Below are positions 18,574 to 26,931 of a stretch of DNA of 64,000 nucleotides, piece after piece. The translations under genes and the position numbers were made by a program. Origin of the DNA: Erysipelotrichaceae bacterium (lineage in GTDB: Bacteria; Bacillota_I; Bacilli_A; Erysipelotrichales; Erysipelotrichaceae). The first letter of the stretch is position 1, and every line of letters begins with the position of its first letter. The DNA is taken from assembly GCA_015058955.1 (NCBI GenBank), contig SVBJ01000001.1:1-64000 (forward strand), written 5' to 3'. Under the pieces are notes generated by a model. The model saw nothing but the letters and a program-made list of their open reading frames with translations, ran no database searches and had not been told where the DNA came from.

Positions 18574-18632
18574 ACGTAAATACCTCTTTTTCATTGTAGC
18601 ATAATCCGGGCTGTTTGAATATTTTGTCAAAA

Positions 18633-18659
18633 CCTGACATTTGTCATGTTTTTGTCAGG
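18633..18659. promoter_or_regulatory. Inverted-repeat operator candidate in divergent promoter region
   Basis: The spacer between the desulfidase and YjjI genes carries CCTGACA (18633-18639) and its complement TGTCAGG (18653-18659). A second, tighter palindrome, TGACATTTGTCA, lies at 18635-18646. TGTCA half-sites recur four times in about 35 bases. A Crp/Fnr-type or other dimeric regulator could bind here. The Crp-like gene at 20273 is a candidate. Confidence 0.5.
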
Positions 18660-18708
18660 AAACATGAAGATAAAATGATATCAGATAACAATAAACGGAG
18701 ATAATACC

Positions 18709-20238
18709 ATGAAAACACTGTATGACATTGATTCAATCAGGGAACGTGTCAGAGAGATCATCTTTGACGGTTCACTCACACATGAACAGCAGATGATGCA
18801 GCTGGCCATGACGGCTGAAAACACTCTCCCTTATCCGGAAGGAACACCGGATAATTTTGAGGAACTGTTTGACAGTCTGCAGATCTGCGACCTTTCCGAG
18901 GGACATGCACCTTATTGCCCGAGATACATTCTTCCGGACTATGACCTGTTAATGGAGAAGGGATGTGACTTCCTGAGACTTACTCCTCCAACCAATCTGT
19001 TTGAGGCATTGAATACGCTGTTGATTTTCTACCGCAATGTACCGTCAGTAACGCATTTTCCGGTATACATGGGACACATTGACAAGCTTCTGGAACCTTT
19101 TGTGACGGGAAGTGAAAACGACAGACAGATGATCGCCGGTTTTCTGAACTGTGTTGACCGTACTTTCGGTTCAAGCTTCTGCCAGATGAATCTGGGACCG
19201 GAAGATACTAAATCAGCCCGCATCATCTTTGAACTGCTGCCGCAGATAAATAACTCCATTCCGAATATGTCCCTGTGCTATGACCCGGACATTACTCCGG
19301 ATGATTATGCTGAAAAGGCCATTGAGTGTTCACTGAAGACAGCCAATCCGGCTTTCGCCTATGACCCGGTCTATAAGAAGGATTTCCATGGAGCCCGTTA
19401 TGGGCTGGCCAGCTGCTATAATGGCCTGCCATATGCCGGAGGTGCCTTTACCTTATCAAGAGTAAGACTGAACCGTATTGCTCAGAATTCATCATCACTG
19501 CAGGATTTCATGGAGCATCAGCTACCTTATGTGGTTTCCTCACTGTGTCAGTTCATGGAAGCCAAGATCAGATTCATCTGCGAGGACATTCCATTTTTCA
19601 GAACTCATTTCCTGGTTAAGGAAGGTTTCATCAAGAAGGATAATTTCGTTGGTTTGTTTGGCGTTGTCGGTCTGCATGAATGTGTCAACATCCTGATGCA
19701 GAAGGAAGGAAAGAACTATTCCTTTGGCCCTGATGCCCAGGCTAACAGGCTTGGCGTTGAGATCATGGACCGTCTGAAGGAACTGGTGGAACAGCATGAG
19801 AGCGCCTACTCGCCGGTATGGAACCATCACTTCATGCTGCATGCTCAGGTTGGTGCGGAAAACGATGATGATACCAGCCCGGGAGCTCGCATAGCCATCG
19901 GTAAGGAAATAGACCTGTATGACCATCTGCGTCAGGCCGGACTGTTCCATCCTTACTTTACCAGCGGTGTCGGTGACATCTTCCCGTTTGAAACGACTGC
20001 TGCCAATAACCCGGCTGCCATTCTTGATGTCTTCAAGGGTGCCTTTAAGGTCAACATGAGATATATTTCAACTTATTATTCTGACAGTGACCTGATCAGA
20101 GTTACCGGCTTCCTGGTAAAGAAGAGTGAAGTCTTTGCCCATGAGGCAGGACGGCAGGTCGTCAATGAAACAGCCGGTGGATCGGTTGACGTATTAAGAA
20201 ACAAGGGAATTCTGGACAGAAAGGTTCGTACACTGTAA
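18709..20238 (+). CDS. yjjI: YjjI-family glycyl radical enzyme
   Basis: This 509-residue protein is close in length to E. coli YjjI (about 516) and matches the DUF3029/YjjI glycyl-radical family. The probable radical glycine is Gly467 in RVTGFLVKKSEV, 42 residues from the end. The motif has Phe where most glycyl radical enzymes have Tyr. Cys236 in GLASCYNGLP is the likely thiyl cysteine. The reaction of YjjI is not established. Such enzymes need a radical-SAM activase, normally YjjW for this family. None is encoded in the window apart from the NrdG fusion, so the partner must lie elsewhere. It has a good start at 18709 (ACGGAG upstream), is divergent from the desulfidase gene and ends at a terminator. 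Confidence 0.85.
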   Translation: MKTLYDIDSIRERVREIIFDGSLTHEQQMMQLAMTAENTLPYPEGTPDNFEELFDSLQICDLSEGHAPYCPRYILPDYDLLMEKGCDFLRLTPPTNLFEALNTLLIFYRNVPSVTHFPVYMGHIDKLLEPFVTGSENDRQMIAGFLNCVDRTFGSSFCQMNLGPEDTKSARIIFELLPQINNSIPNMSLCYDPDITPDDYAEKAIECSLKTANPAFAYDPVYKKDFHGARYGLASCYNGLPYAGGAFTLSRVRLNRIAQNSSSLQDFMEHQLPYVVSSLCQFMEAKIRFICEDIPFFRTHFLVKEGFIKKDNFVGLFGVVGLHECVNILMQKEGKNYSFGPDAQANRLGVEIMDRLKELVEQHESAYSPVWNHHFMLHAQVGAENDDDTSPGARIAIGKEIDLYDHLRQAGLFHPYFTSGVGDIFPFETTAANNPAAILDVFKGAFKVNMRYISTYYSDSDLIRVTGFLVKKSEVFAHEAGRQVVNETAGGSVDVLRNKGILDRKVRTL

Positions 20239-20242
20239 CACA

Positions 20243-20265
20243 AAACCAGCCTGATGGCTGGTTTT
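20243..20265 (+). terminator. Rho-independent terminator (bidirectional)
   Basis: Stem AAAACCAGCC / GGCTGGTTTT with loop TGAT lies between the convergent yjjI and Crp-family genes. It can serve both strands. Confidence 0.8.
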
Positions 20266-20272
20266 CATCTAT

Positions 20273-20944
20273 TCATACTAACTGGGAAAATCGGTTCTGA
20301 AGCTTTCTGTACTGTTCAGCGGTTATGTACAGTCTGTTCTTATTACGGCTTAACAGTCCTTTTTCGACAAATTCATCAATGTAGCGGTAAAGAGTCCTGA
20401 GATTGAGATGGGAATTCCGGGCGATCCGTTCCCTTGTATCTCTTATGTAATATGGGAAAGTCTTAAGCCGGCAGCTGTTAAGCAGATACAGCCCCAGTCT
20501 TTCTTCATTGTTGAGAATGAGTCTGGATTCGGATTCGTTCATGTTCTGAATGGCCAGGGAAGCCAGATACGGAGCCAGGATGCGGTAACTGTCAGGATAT
20601 TCATTCAGGGTGTCTTCAAACTGCGTGACTGAAACCTTTATTACCTGACAGTCCCCGTCAGCGTATACGCTGGCTCCGAAAGTATCCATTTTGCGCAGAA
20701 ATTCCGTGATGCCCAGGATCTGCGGGGCAGAAAGGGAGGCAATTATGGCATTGTCACCGCTGGTGGAAACGGACTTGATCTTTACGTTTCCTTTAATCAG
20801 GATGAAAAGGCTGCTGATGGGATCACCAGCATTAATAAAAATCTCATCACTGTAAATGACGGTTTCCCTGTCACAGTGAGGAGGCATGGCTTTTTCTTCT
20901 GACAGAAATCCCCTGATCAGCCGGTAATAGAACTGTGCATTCAT
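20273..20944 (-). CDS. Crp/Fnr-family transcriptional regulator
   Basis: This 223-residue regulator has an N-terminal cyclic-nucleotide-type effector domain (residues ~25-125, with the GDPISSLFILIKGNVKI strand pattern), a dimerisation helix (~130-150) and a C-terminal winged helix with RERIARNSHLNLRTLYRYIDEF as helix-turn-helix. The canonical cAMP-binding arginine-serine cluster is not evident, so the ligand is probably different. It is transcribed away from the ECF/nucleoside operon beginning at 21153, sharing a ~200-bp intergenic region, and is a natural candidate to regulate that operon and possibly yjjI and the desulfidase gene. This target assignment is inference from position. Confidence 0.85.
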   Translation of the reverse strand: MNAQFYYRLIRGFLSEEKAMPPHCDRETVIYSDEIFINAGDPISSLFILIKGNVKIKSVSTSGDNAIIASLSAPQILGITEFLRKMDTFGASVYADGDCQVIKVSVTQFEDTLNEYPDSYRILAPYLASLAIQNMNESESRLILNNEERLGLYLLNSCRLKTFPYYIRDTRERIARNSHLNLRTLYRYIDEFVEKGLLSRNKNRLYITAEQYRKLQNRFSQLV

Positions 20945-21152
20945 GTAATGTTCCTCTTAAAATAATATAACACAAAGGGGAAGAGGTTAATTCTCTGACG
21001 CCCTGAAGTATGGGGCGAAAGGAAATGAATTTTATGTCAACTTTACCAAAGTCAGTTTTTGTGCTTTAATAAATATGAATAAAGATGTAAAGACAATAAA
21101 AAATGGAGGGTAATTTTTATAATCTTTATGTAAGAAATCAAAGGAGAATCAT
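20945..21152. promoter_or_regulatory. Divergent control region of the ECF operon
   Basis: This 208-base spacer separates the Crp-type regulator from the ECF operon. It contains a small hairpin CGCCC-tgaagtatg-GGGCG near 20999-21018 and a 13-bp palindrome ACTTT-acc-AAAGT at 21040-21052, either of which may be an operator. AAAGGAG lies seven bases before the ATG at 21153. I see no riboswitch class I recognise, and -35/-10 boxes are not clear. Confidence 0.45.
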
Positions 21153-21755
21153 ATGACAGAAAAGAAAAGATCAATTAAGGATGATTTTACGATGCTTACC
21201 ATACTGCTGATCCCAATCGGTGTCGCAGTAAACGTAGTAGGCGGTAACCTGGCAAGCCTTTTAAAACTGCCAATGTACCTTGATACAATCGGTACAATCT
21301 TTACCGGTATCATTGCCGGACCATGGGTTGGTGCTGTTACAGGTCTGTTAACAAATATAGTTACAGGTATCCTGAACCCTGTTAACTTCTGGTTCATTCA
21401 TGTAAACGTCATCGTTGGCTTAATTACTGGTTTTATGGCCAGAGCTGGCTGGTTCACTGACTGGAAGAAGGGTTTATTAGCTACAGTTATCCAGGCAGCT
21501 GCATCAACAATTGCTTCTGCTCCTCCAGTAGTATACGTATTCGGTGGTGTTACAGGTTCAGGCACATCTCTGATTTCCGCAGTTATGATCGCTGCAGGCA
21601 AGAGCATCTGGACTTCATTCCTGAGTGTTGAAATCATCTGGACAATTATCGACAGAATCATTTCCTGGTTGATAAGCCTGGGTGTCATGAGAGTTATCCC
21701 TGACAGAACTCTGGTTAAGTTCCCTTTAGGCAACTTATACTTAAAGAAGAAATAA
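21153..21755 (+). CDS. ECF transporter substrate-binding (S) component, CD3073-like
   Basis: This 200-residue integral membrane protein has about six transmembrane helices. The segment LPMYLDTIGTIFTGIIAGPW followed by VGAVTGLLTNIVTGI is a typical S-component signature for capturing small molecules such as vitamins or nucleobases. I recall very similar proteins as the 'CD3073 family putative ECF transporter S component'. It is the first gene of an operon with its own T and two A subunits, so this is a dedicated group I ECF transporter. Codon use is TTA/GCT-rich, unlike the T and A genes, and a hairpin follows it, suggesting overproduction relative to the energy module. Downstream nucleoside-cleaving enzymes point to a nucleoside or base-like substrate, which is an inference. 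Confidence 0.85.
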   Translation: MTEKKRSIKDDFTMLTILLIPIGVAVNVVGGNLASLLKLPMYLDTIGTIFTGIIAGPWVGAVTGLLTNIVTGILNPVNFWFIHVNVIVGLITGFMARAGWFTDWKKGLLATVIQAAASTIASAPPVVYVFGGVTGSGTSLISAVMIAAGKSIWTSFLSVEIIWTIIDRIISWLISLGVMRVIPDRTLVKFPLGNLYLKKK

Positions 21756-21773
21756 ACTGACTGACTAAGCAAA

Positions 21774-21808
21774 GGGGGTAGTGGTCCCTCCCACCCCCTC
21801 TTTTCATT
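21774..21808 (+). terminator. Intra-operon hairpin between the ECF S and T genes
   Basis: Stem GGGGGT (21774-21779) / ACCCCC (21793-21798), with partly pairing interior, is followed by TCTTTTCATTTTT. It probably causes partial termination, so more S component is made than the T/A module. Confidence 0.65.
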
Positions 21809-21832
21809 TTTAAAGGAAAAGGACTTTTTGAT

Positions 21833-22630
21833 ATGGACAAATCTTTTTTAGAGCAGGTACAGATTCATAAGAAAAACAAACTGGACGGTCTGCATCCGAA
21901 GACCAAGATGTATGTTCTGATCTTATACGTAATCTGTACATTTATTTTAGGCGTCAAAGTTACCAGACTGCAGCTGCCTTTATATCAGATAGCATGGTTT
22001 GGTGTCCTTCTGATCATATTTGCGGCCAGCGGACAGTTCATGAAATGCTTAAGAGGCTGCAAGGCAGTATTCGTAGTCTTTGCGGTCATCGTGGTTGCCC
22101 AGTCTTTGATTCAGCCGGGCGGTGAGGTTCTGTTTAAACTGGGACCTATTACCATTGAACAGGATGGTGTTCAGAAAGCCTGCTCACTTGGCTTCATGGT
22201 TCTTGACGTTGCCGGCATTTTTGTCTGGTTCTTCCAGACAACCAGTAATAAGGAAATAGCTGCTGCTTTAAATGAAGCAGGAGTAAATGATAAAATCGCC
22301 TATGTCTTCGTATCCACTCTGAAGATGATCGATGAAATGGGAAAAAATTCCCGTACGATCATGAACGCCCAGCGCGCCAGAGGAATCGAGACTGAAGGTA
22401 ATCTGATGGTAAGAGCCAAGGCATTCGTACCGTCTTTAATACCGCTGATCCTGACCGCCATTACCGGTGCTGAGGAAAGAGTGGTTACCCTGGAAGCCAG
22501 AGGCTTCTCAGTAAAGGGTCCCAAGACCAGTGTCTTCAAGCTGGAGAAATCAGGTGCTGAAACTGCAGCACTGATTGTCAGCCTGCTTGTTACTGTTGCG
22601 TTAGCAGCCTGGAGGATTTTCTTAGTATGA
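21833..22630 (+). CDS. ECF transporter transmembrane (T) component
   Basis: This 265-residue membrane protein has an N-terminal cytoplasmic HPKTKMYVL segment and five to six transmembrane helices. The EcfT coupling helices include an MNAQRARGIE sequence near residue 180, a match to the Ala-Arg-Gly motif, and a second EARGFSVKGP segment near 222. These two A-R-G motifs contact the ATPases. The protein connects the S component to the two ATPases encoded immediately downstream. Its stop overlaps the next start by four bases (ATGA). Confidence 0.9.
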   Translation: MDKSFLEQVQIHKKNKLDGLHPKTKMYVLILYVICTFILGVKVTRLQLPLYQIAWFGVLLIIFAASGQFMKCLRGCKAVFVVFAVIVVAQSLIQPGGEVLFKLGPITIEQDGVQKACSLGFMVLDVAGIFVWFFQTTSNKEIAAALNEAGVNDKIAYVFVSTLKMIDEMGKNSRTIMNAQRARGIETEGNLMVRAKAFVPSLIPLILTAITGAEERVVTLEARGFSVKGPKTSVFKLEKSGAETAALIVSLLVTVALAAWRIFLV

Positions 22631-23481
22631 GTACGATAATGGAATGCAGAGATGTCACTTATCAGTATCCTCTGACTGATAAACCGACATTAAAGGATAT
22701 TAACATCAAGATTGAACAGGGCAAGGTTTATGGCGTTGTCGGCGAAAACGGTGCCGGCAAGACCACATTCTGTGCCGTTTTAAGAGGATTCGCCCCGAGT
22801 TTCTTCCAGGGTGAATTAAAGGGAGAAGTCCTGCTGGAAGGCAAGAACATCGTTGAATACGGCGGTGACATTTCCACCAGGATCGGTTATGTCTTCCAGA
22901 ATCCGTTTACTCAGATTTCCGGTGTCAAGGATACTGTCTATGAAGAAGTATGCTATGGTCTGGAAAACTTCGGTGTTCCGGTTGATGAAATCGACAGAAG
23001 AGTCTGTGAAGTTATGAAGATGACCAACATTGAATCTCTGGCCATGCAGAATCCGTTTGAAATCTCCGGCGGTCAGATGCAGAGAGTTGCTCTGGCATCC
23101 GTAATCGTTCTGGAACCTGACATTCTGGTAATTGACGAACCTACCAGCCAGCTGGACCCGGAAGGAACCGAAAGTGTCTTTGAAGTCATCAAGGCCATGA
23201 AGGAAAAGCATAAGACCATCGTTCTGGTTGAACATAAGATCGACCTTATTGCTGAATACGCTGATGAGGTCATCGTCTTCAAGGATGGCAGAATCATTGC
23301 GAACGGACCTACTGAAGACATTCTTTCAGATATGTCCTTACTGGATCAGGGTGTCAACCTGCCTCAGGTTGCCATCATGTGTTCCAAGCTTAAGGAAAAG
23401 GGACTGCCGCTGGAAAAGATCGCAATAACCGACAAGGAAGCCGTTAAGGTCATTGAAAAAGCGCTGAAGGAGAGGAAATAA
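22627..23481 (+). CDS. ECF transporter ATP-binding protein (first of two)
   Basis: This 284-residue ABC ATPase has Walker A GENGAGKTT, signature ISGGQMQRVALA, Walker B ILVIDEPTSQLDPE and the switch histidine in LVEHKID. It shares four bases with the T gene and precedes the second ATPase by two bases, so all three are translationally coupled. With intact motifs it should form the competent half of the asymmetric ATPase dimer that drives substrate import. Confidence 0.92.
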   Translation: MSTIMECRDVTYQYPLTDKPTLKDINIKIEQGKVYGVVGENGAGKTTFCAVLRGFAPSFFQGELKGEVLLEGKNIVEYGGDISTRIGYVFQNPFTQISGVKDTVYEEVCYGLENFGVPVDEIDRRVCEVMKMTNIESLAMQNPFEISGGQMQRVALASVIVLEPDILVIDEPTSQLDPEGTESVFEVIKAMKEKHKTIVLVEHKIDLIAEYADEVIVFKDGRIIANGPTEDILSDMSLLDQGVNLPQVAIMCSKLKEKGLPLEKIAITDKEAVKVIEKALKERK

Positions 23482-23483
23482 TT

Positions 23484-24287
23484 ATGACTGATATATTAAT
23501 CAAGAATGTTAGTTTTACCTATCCTAACGGCCATAAAGCGGTCATAGACGCCAATCTGGAGATCAAACAGGGTGAAAATGTTGCCATCGTCGGACAGAAC
23601 GGTGCCGGCAAGACCACTCTGGTAAAGATGATGAACGGTTTGGGCAAACCGTCTTCCGGTGATGTTTTTGTCGGAGACAAGAATACCAAGGATTACACTA
23701 CCGCTCAGATCTCCCGCAGTGTAGGTTATGTTTTCCAGAACCCTGATGATCAGATCTTCCATTCTACCGTAGAGGAAGAAGTCCGTTTCGGACCGGCTTA
23801 TTTCAAACTGCCATTGGAAGAAGAGAACAGAAGAGTTGAATATGCTCTGCAGATCACCGGCATGGATCAGTATCGCAATACCAACCCATTCGATCTGCCT
23901 TTGAGCATCCGTAAGTTTGTTACCATTGCCGCAGTCATTGCCATGGATACCGACGTCATGATCTTTGACGAACCGACAGCCGGGCAGGACATTGAGGGCA
24001 ATATCCGTCTTGGTCAGATCCTGAAGGCTTTACATGAAGCCGGCAAGACGGTCATAACAATTTCTCATGACATGGAATTCGTTGCCACATATTTTGACAG
24101 AGTCATCGTCATGGCAACCAAGCATATTGTCAGAGAAGGAACCCCTAAGGAAATCTTTTGGGACTTTGAATCACTGGAGAAGGCCATGCTCAAGCAGCCA
24201 TATGTCTCCAGAGTATGCAAGGCCCTGGGAATTGAGGGTAATGTAATTTCCGTTGATGAAGCAGTAGAAAAAATACTGCAGAAATAA
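23484..24287 (+). CDS. ECF transporter ATP-binding protein (second), with degenerate ABC signature
   Basis: This 267-residue ATPase has Walker A GQNGAGKTT, Q-loop FQNPDDQI, Walker B VMIFDEPTAGQD and a switch histidine (ISHDME). The ABC signature, normally LSGGQ, is replaced by LPLSIRKF at about residues 139-146. Because the signature of one subunit completes the site on its partner, only one of the two composite ATP sites should have a full set of motifs. This same replacement may be a subfamily trait and not a mutation. The gene stops at 24287 and the MFS gene begins at 24288. Confidence 0.9.
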   Translation: MTDILIKNVSFTYPNGHKAVIDANLEIKQGENVAIVGQNGAGKTTLVKMMNGLGKPSSGDVFVGDKNTKDYTTAQISRSVGYVFQNPDDQIFHSTVEEEVRFGPAYFKLPLEEENRRVEYALQITGMDQYRNTNPFDLPLSIRKFVTIAAVIAMDTDVMIFDEPTAGQDIEGNIRLGQILKALHEAGKTVITISHDMEFVATYFDRVIVMATKHIVREGTPKEIFWDFESLEKAMLKQPYVSRVCKALGIEGNVISVDEAVEKILQK

Positions 24288-25445
24288 ATGAGTTCCAATC
24301 ACAAGAAACTCGCATATCTGGCGTTTGCCCTGTATTTTCTTTCCGGTGTGGTATGCATGCTGATCGGCAGCACCATGTCATCGCTGGTTGAACTCTACAG
24401 CCAGCCGCTGGAGAAGATAGTGCTGTTTATCGGAGCATTTGCGACGGGAAGAACACTGTCGGTATATATGATAGGAAAATGGGCCAGAAAAGATCCTATG
24501 ATGGTCCTTTTTCTGGGTACCTGCATGCTGATGGTTTATCTGCTGGGAGTTGTTCTGATTCCGGCATACTACGTCAGCCTGGTATGTGCCTTTTTGGGAG
24601 GAATCGGGATGAGTGCACAGGATGCAATCTGTCCGCTGTTTCTTTCCAGAGTTTATCCTGAAAGATATTCATCAAGTCTGAGTGCCGGACAGGCATTATA
24701 CGGTCTGGGCGGTTTTGCGATCAGTGCCCTGGTTGGCCTGATGCTGCAGGTAAAGTGGCCATTCTACGTAGCCAGCATCATCCTGGCAATGGTAGGAGTA
24801 TCCATGCTGGTACTGATCCCGTTTACCAGATGGGAAAACAGTGAAACCGAAGAACAATACGAAACCGTAAAGCCTCTCTACTCCAAAAACAACAGGCTTG
24901 TTCTGGTGCTTCTGGGCGCGGCGCTTTTTGCCTACTGCAGCATCTGCAATGCCTTGGGCTCTTACATGTCCAGCTACATTGAACACCTCTCAGGAAGCCG
25001 GGAGAAGGGCTCATATCTGTTGGCCATCTATAATCTTGTGATCGTAATCGGAGCACTGGTTTTCATGGGTTTATTAAGAAAGCTGAATGAAAGAACGGTT
25101 CTGGTTCTTAACTCCGTGATCATAACCATAGTCATGGCGGTGGCATTGTTGATGGACTCCCTGAGAGGATTCTACGTTGGCTTCCCGCTGATCGGGTTCT
25201 TTCTGGGCGTGCTGTTTACCATCATAATTGCGATTGGAACCAGACTGGAATACCGCAACATCTCAGTTGCCAGCGCCTTCATTGCGACGATCGGCAGCTG
25301 CGGTGACATCTTTACCCCATTTGCGACATCACGCCTGATCCCGCTTTGGGGAGTAAGATCCGCACTTTATTATACTGTTATTTTAATGGTCATTCAGACC
25401 GTTGTATCTGTATTGGTTTATATGATGACAAAGGAGGAATTGTAA
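24288..25445 (+). CDS. MFS transporter in the nucleoside-salvage operon
   Basis: This 385-residue protein has 12 predicted transmembrane helices and a sugar/nucleoside-type MFS layout, with a cytoplasmic loop of charged residues between helices 6 and 7 (RWENSETEEQYE). The start codon follows the previous stop with no gap, and AGGAGG for the next gene lies at its 3' end. Within this operon it may export a product such as the released sugar or base, or provide a second entry route for the substrate. The specific cargo cannot be read from sequence. Confidence 0.85.
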   Translation: MSSNHKKLAYLAFALYFLSGVVCMLIGSTMSSLVELYSQPLEKIVLFIGAFATGRTLSVYMIGKWARKDPMMVLFLGTCMLMVYLLGVVLIPAYYVSLVCAFLGGIGMSAQDAICPLFLSRVYPERYSSSLSAGQALYGLGGFAISALVGLMLQVKWPFYVASIILAMVGVSMLVLIPFTRWENSETEEQYETVKPLYSKNNRLVLVLLGAALFAYCSICNALGSYMSSYIEHLSGSREKGSYLLAIYNLVIVIGALVFMGLLRKLNERTVLVLNSVIITIVMAVALLMDSLRGFYVGFPLIGFFLGVLFTIIIAIGTRLEYRNISVASAFIATIGSCGDIFTPFATSRLIPLWGVRSALYYTVILMVIQTVVSVLVYMMTKEEL

Positions 25446-25446
25446 T

Positions 25447-26208
25447 ATGCCAAGAATTCAAAGCAAGGAAGTCCTGATGGACGACGGCAGCGGCAGACAG
25501 TATCACATTCACTGCAAGAAGGGTGAAGTCGGCAAGTATGTACTGCTTCCGGGAGACCCATTCAGAACTGACAGAATAGCCAAGCATTTTGATGATCCGC
25601 ATCTGGTAGCTCACAACCGTGAACACAAGACCTGGAGCGGTTATCTGGATGGTGAACTGGTATCAGTATGCAGTACCGGCATGGGCGGTCCGTCTACAGC
25701 CATCTGCCTGGAAGAACTGATTCATTGCGGCGCTGAGGTTTTCATCAGAGTCGGAACCTGCGGCAGGATCTGTGAGGAAAGCTACGATCCGACTCTGGAA
25801 GGCTGTGTCATTACCGGTGCCATCAGAGATGAAGGAACAACCATTCATTATATTCCTATCGAATATCCGGCTATCGCCGACAGAGAAGTAACCAATGCTC
25901 TGGTCAAGGCTGCCAAAGATCTGGGTTATCCGTTCGCTGAGGGCATTGCTCAGTCCAAGGACTCATTCTACGGTCAGCATGACCCTGACAGCATGCCTGA
26001 TGCTCCAAGACTGCATGAAAGATGGCAGGCCTGGGAAAGAGCAGGGGTAATGGCTTCCGAAATGGAGACCAGCACGCTGTTTGTCGTATCAGCCATCAGA
26101 GGTGTCAAGTCAGGTGCCATCATGGCATATGGCTCAATGAATGATCATACGATTGAAATTGCCTGCCAGGCGATCAGAAATCTGATCAAGGCTGACAGGG
26201 AGGGATAA
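25447..26208 (+). CDS. Uridine phosphorylase-type nucleoside phosphorylase
   Basis: This 253-residue enzyme equals E. coli uridine phosphorylase in length and belongs to the PNP/UDP family. Visible motifs are LLPGDPFRTDRIA (phosphate site), STGMGGPSTAICLEEL, RVGTCG and SEMETSTLF (ribose/base site with the catalytic-region Glu/Met). It should cleave a pyrimidine-type nucleoside with phosphate to give base and (deoxy)ribose-1-phosphate. AAAGGAGG precedes the ATG, and it follows the MFS gene by one base. In this operon it can act on the imported substrate. Whether it prefers uridine or a modified nucleoside cannot be told. Confidence 0.9.
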   Translation: MPRIQSKEVLMDDGSGRQYHIHCKKGEVGKYVLLPGDPFRTDRIAKHFDDPHLVAHNREHKTWSGYLDGELVSVCSTGMGGPSTAICLEELIHCGAEVFIRVGTCGRICEESYDPTLEGCVITGAIRDEGTTIHYIPIEYPAIADREVTNALVKAAKDLGYPFAEGIAQSKDSFYGQHDPDSMPDAPRLHERWQAWERAGVMASEMETSTLFVVSAIRGVKSGAIMAYGSMNDHTIEIACQAIRNLIKADREG

Positions 26209-26210
26209 TC

Positions 26211-26927
26211 ATGGGTTTCTATGAGGAAACCCTGGCCCCTGTACTGCACAGGGTAGCACGAGAAATAGAAAAGACTGATCACATGCAGGACATCCTGCAT
26301 GGAACGATGTCAGCGGAACGCTTCCGTTTCCAGATCAGACAGAACTATCAGTACCTGCTGGACTATACCAGATGCTGGGCCTTAGCTCTGGCGAAATGCC
26401 GCAGTTATAAGGAAATGGAAGTATTCTATCCGATTCTGAAAAACACGATGGAGTCAACGGTAATGGTCAACCGTACCTATTGGGCAGACCAGCTGGGACT
26501 GTCAGTTGATGAAATGGATGCCGTTATCGAGGCACCGGGAAAACGCTCCTATACGGCTTTCCAGTTAATGAGCGTTAATCAGGGGGGTCTGGCTGAAGCC
26601 ATGATGGCACTGTTCCCATGCAACATTCTCTACCGCTATTTCGGTGAGGATCTGCTGGATCAGTGTGATCTGCCGCATGACAACATGTTCTACAAGTGGC
26701 TGGAATACTATGCCACTGATGAATACATCCGGAAGACGGAAAACGAAATAAATATTGTCAACAAGCTGTGTGAGGATAAAAACGAGAAGGAAAAGGCCTA
26801 TCTGCTGGAGATCCTGTGCAACAGCTGCAACTACGAGATTCTGCAGTGGCAGGACATGTATCACAACATGACGACCTGGCCGCTGGATGACATCTATCCG
26901 GAAAAGTTCACGACACTTGAGGATTGA
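26211..26927 (+). CDS. TenA/thiaminase II-family protein
   Basis: This 238-residue all-helical protein matches the TenA family in length and motifs. The cysteine of LFPCNILYRYFG (about residue 140) aligns with the catalytic Cys of thiaminase II, and the glutamate in NYEILQWQDMY (about residue 211) with the catalytic Glu near the C-terminus. Classical TenA hydrolyses aminopyrimidines in thiamine salvage. Other members cleave different C-N bonds. No thiamine genes are nearby. Placement between uridine phosphorylase and nucleoside hydrolase genes suggests it processes a modified pyrimidine or a related base here, which is inference. Confidence 0.85.
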   Translation: MGFYEETLAPVLHRVAREIEKTDHMQDILHGTMSAERFRFQIRQNYQYLLDYTRCWALALAKCRSYKEMEVFYPILKNTMESTVMVNRTYWADQLGLSVDEMDAVIEAPGKRSYTAFQLMSVNQGGLAEAMMALFPCNILYRYFGEDLLDQCDLPHDNMFYKWLEYYATDEYIRKTENEINIVNKLCEDKNEKEKAYLLEILCNSCNYEILQWQDMYHNMTTWPLDDIYPEKFTTLED

Positions 26928-26931
26928 TCTT

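Noticed and set aside
20945-21152. Possible riboswitch ahead of the ECF operon
   Set aside because: I could not fit it to thiamine, preQ1 or other motifs I know; only a small hairpin and a short palindrome are visible.
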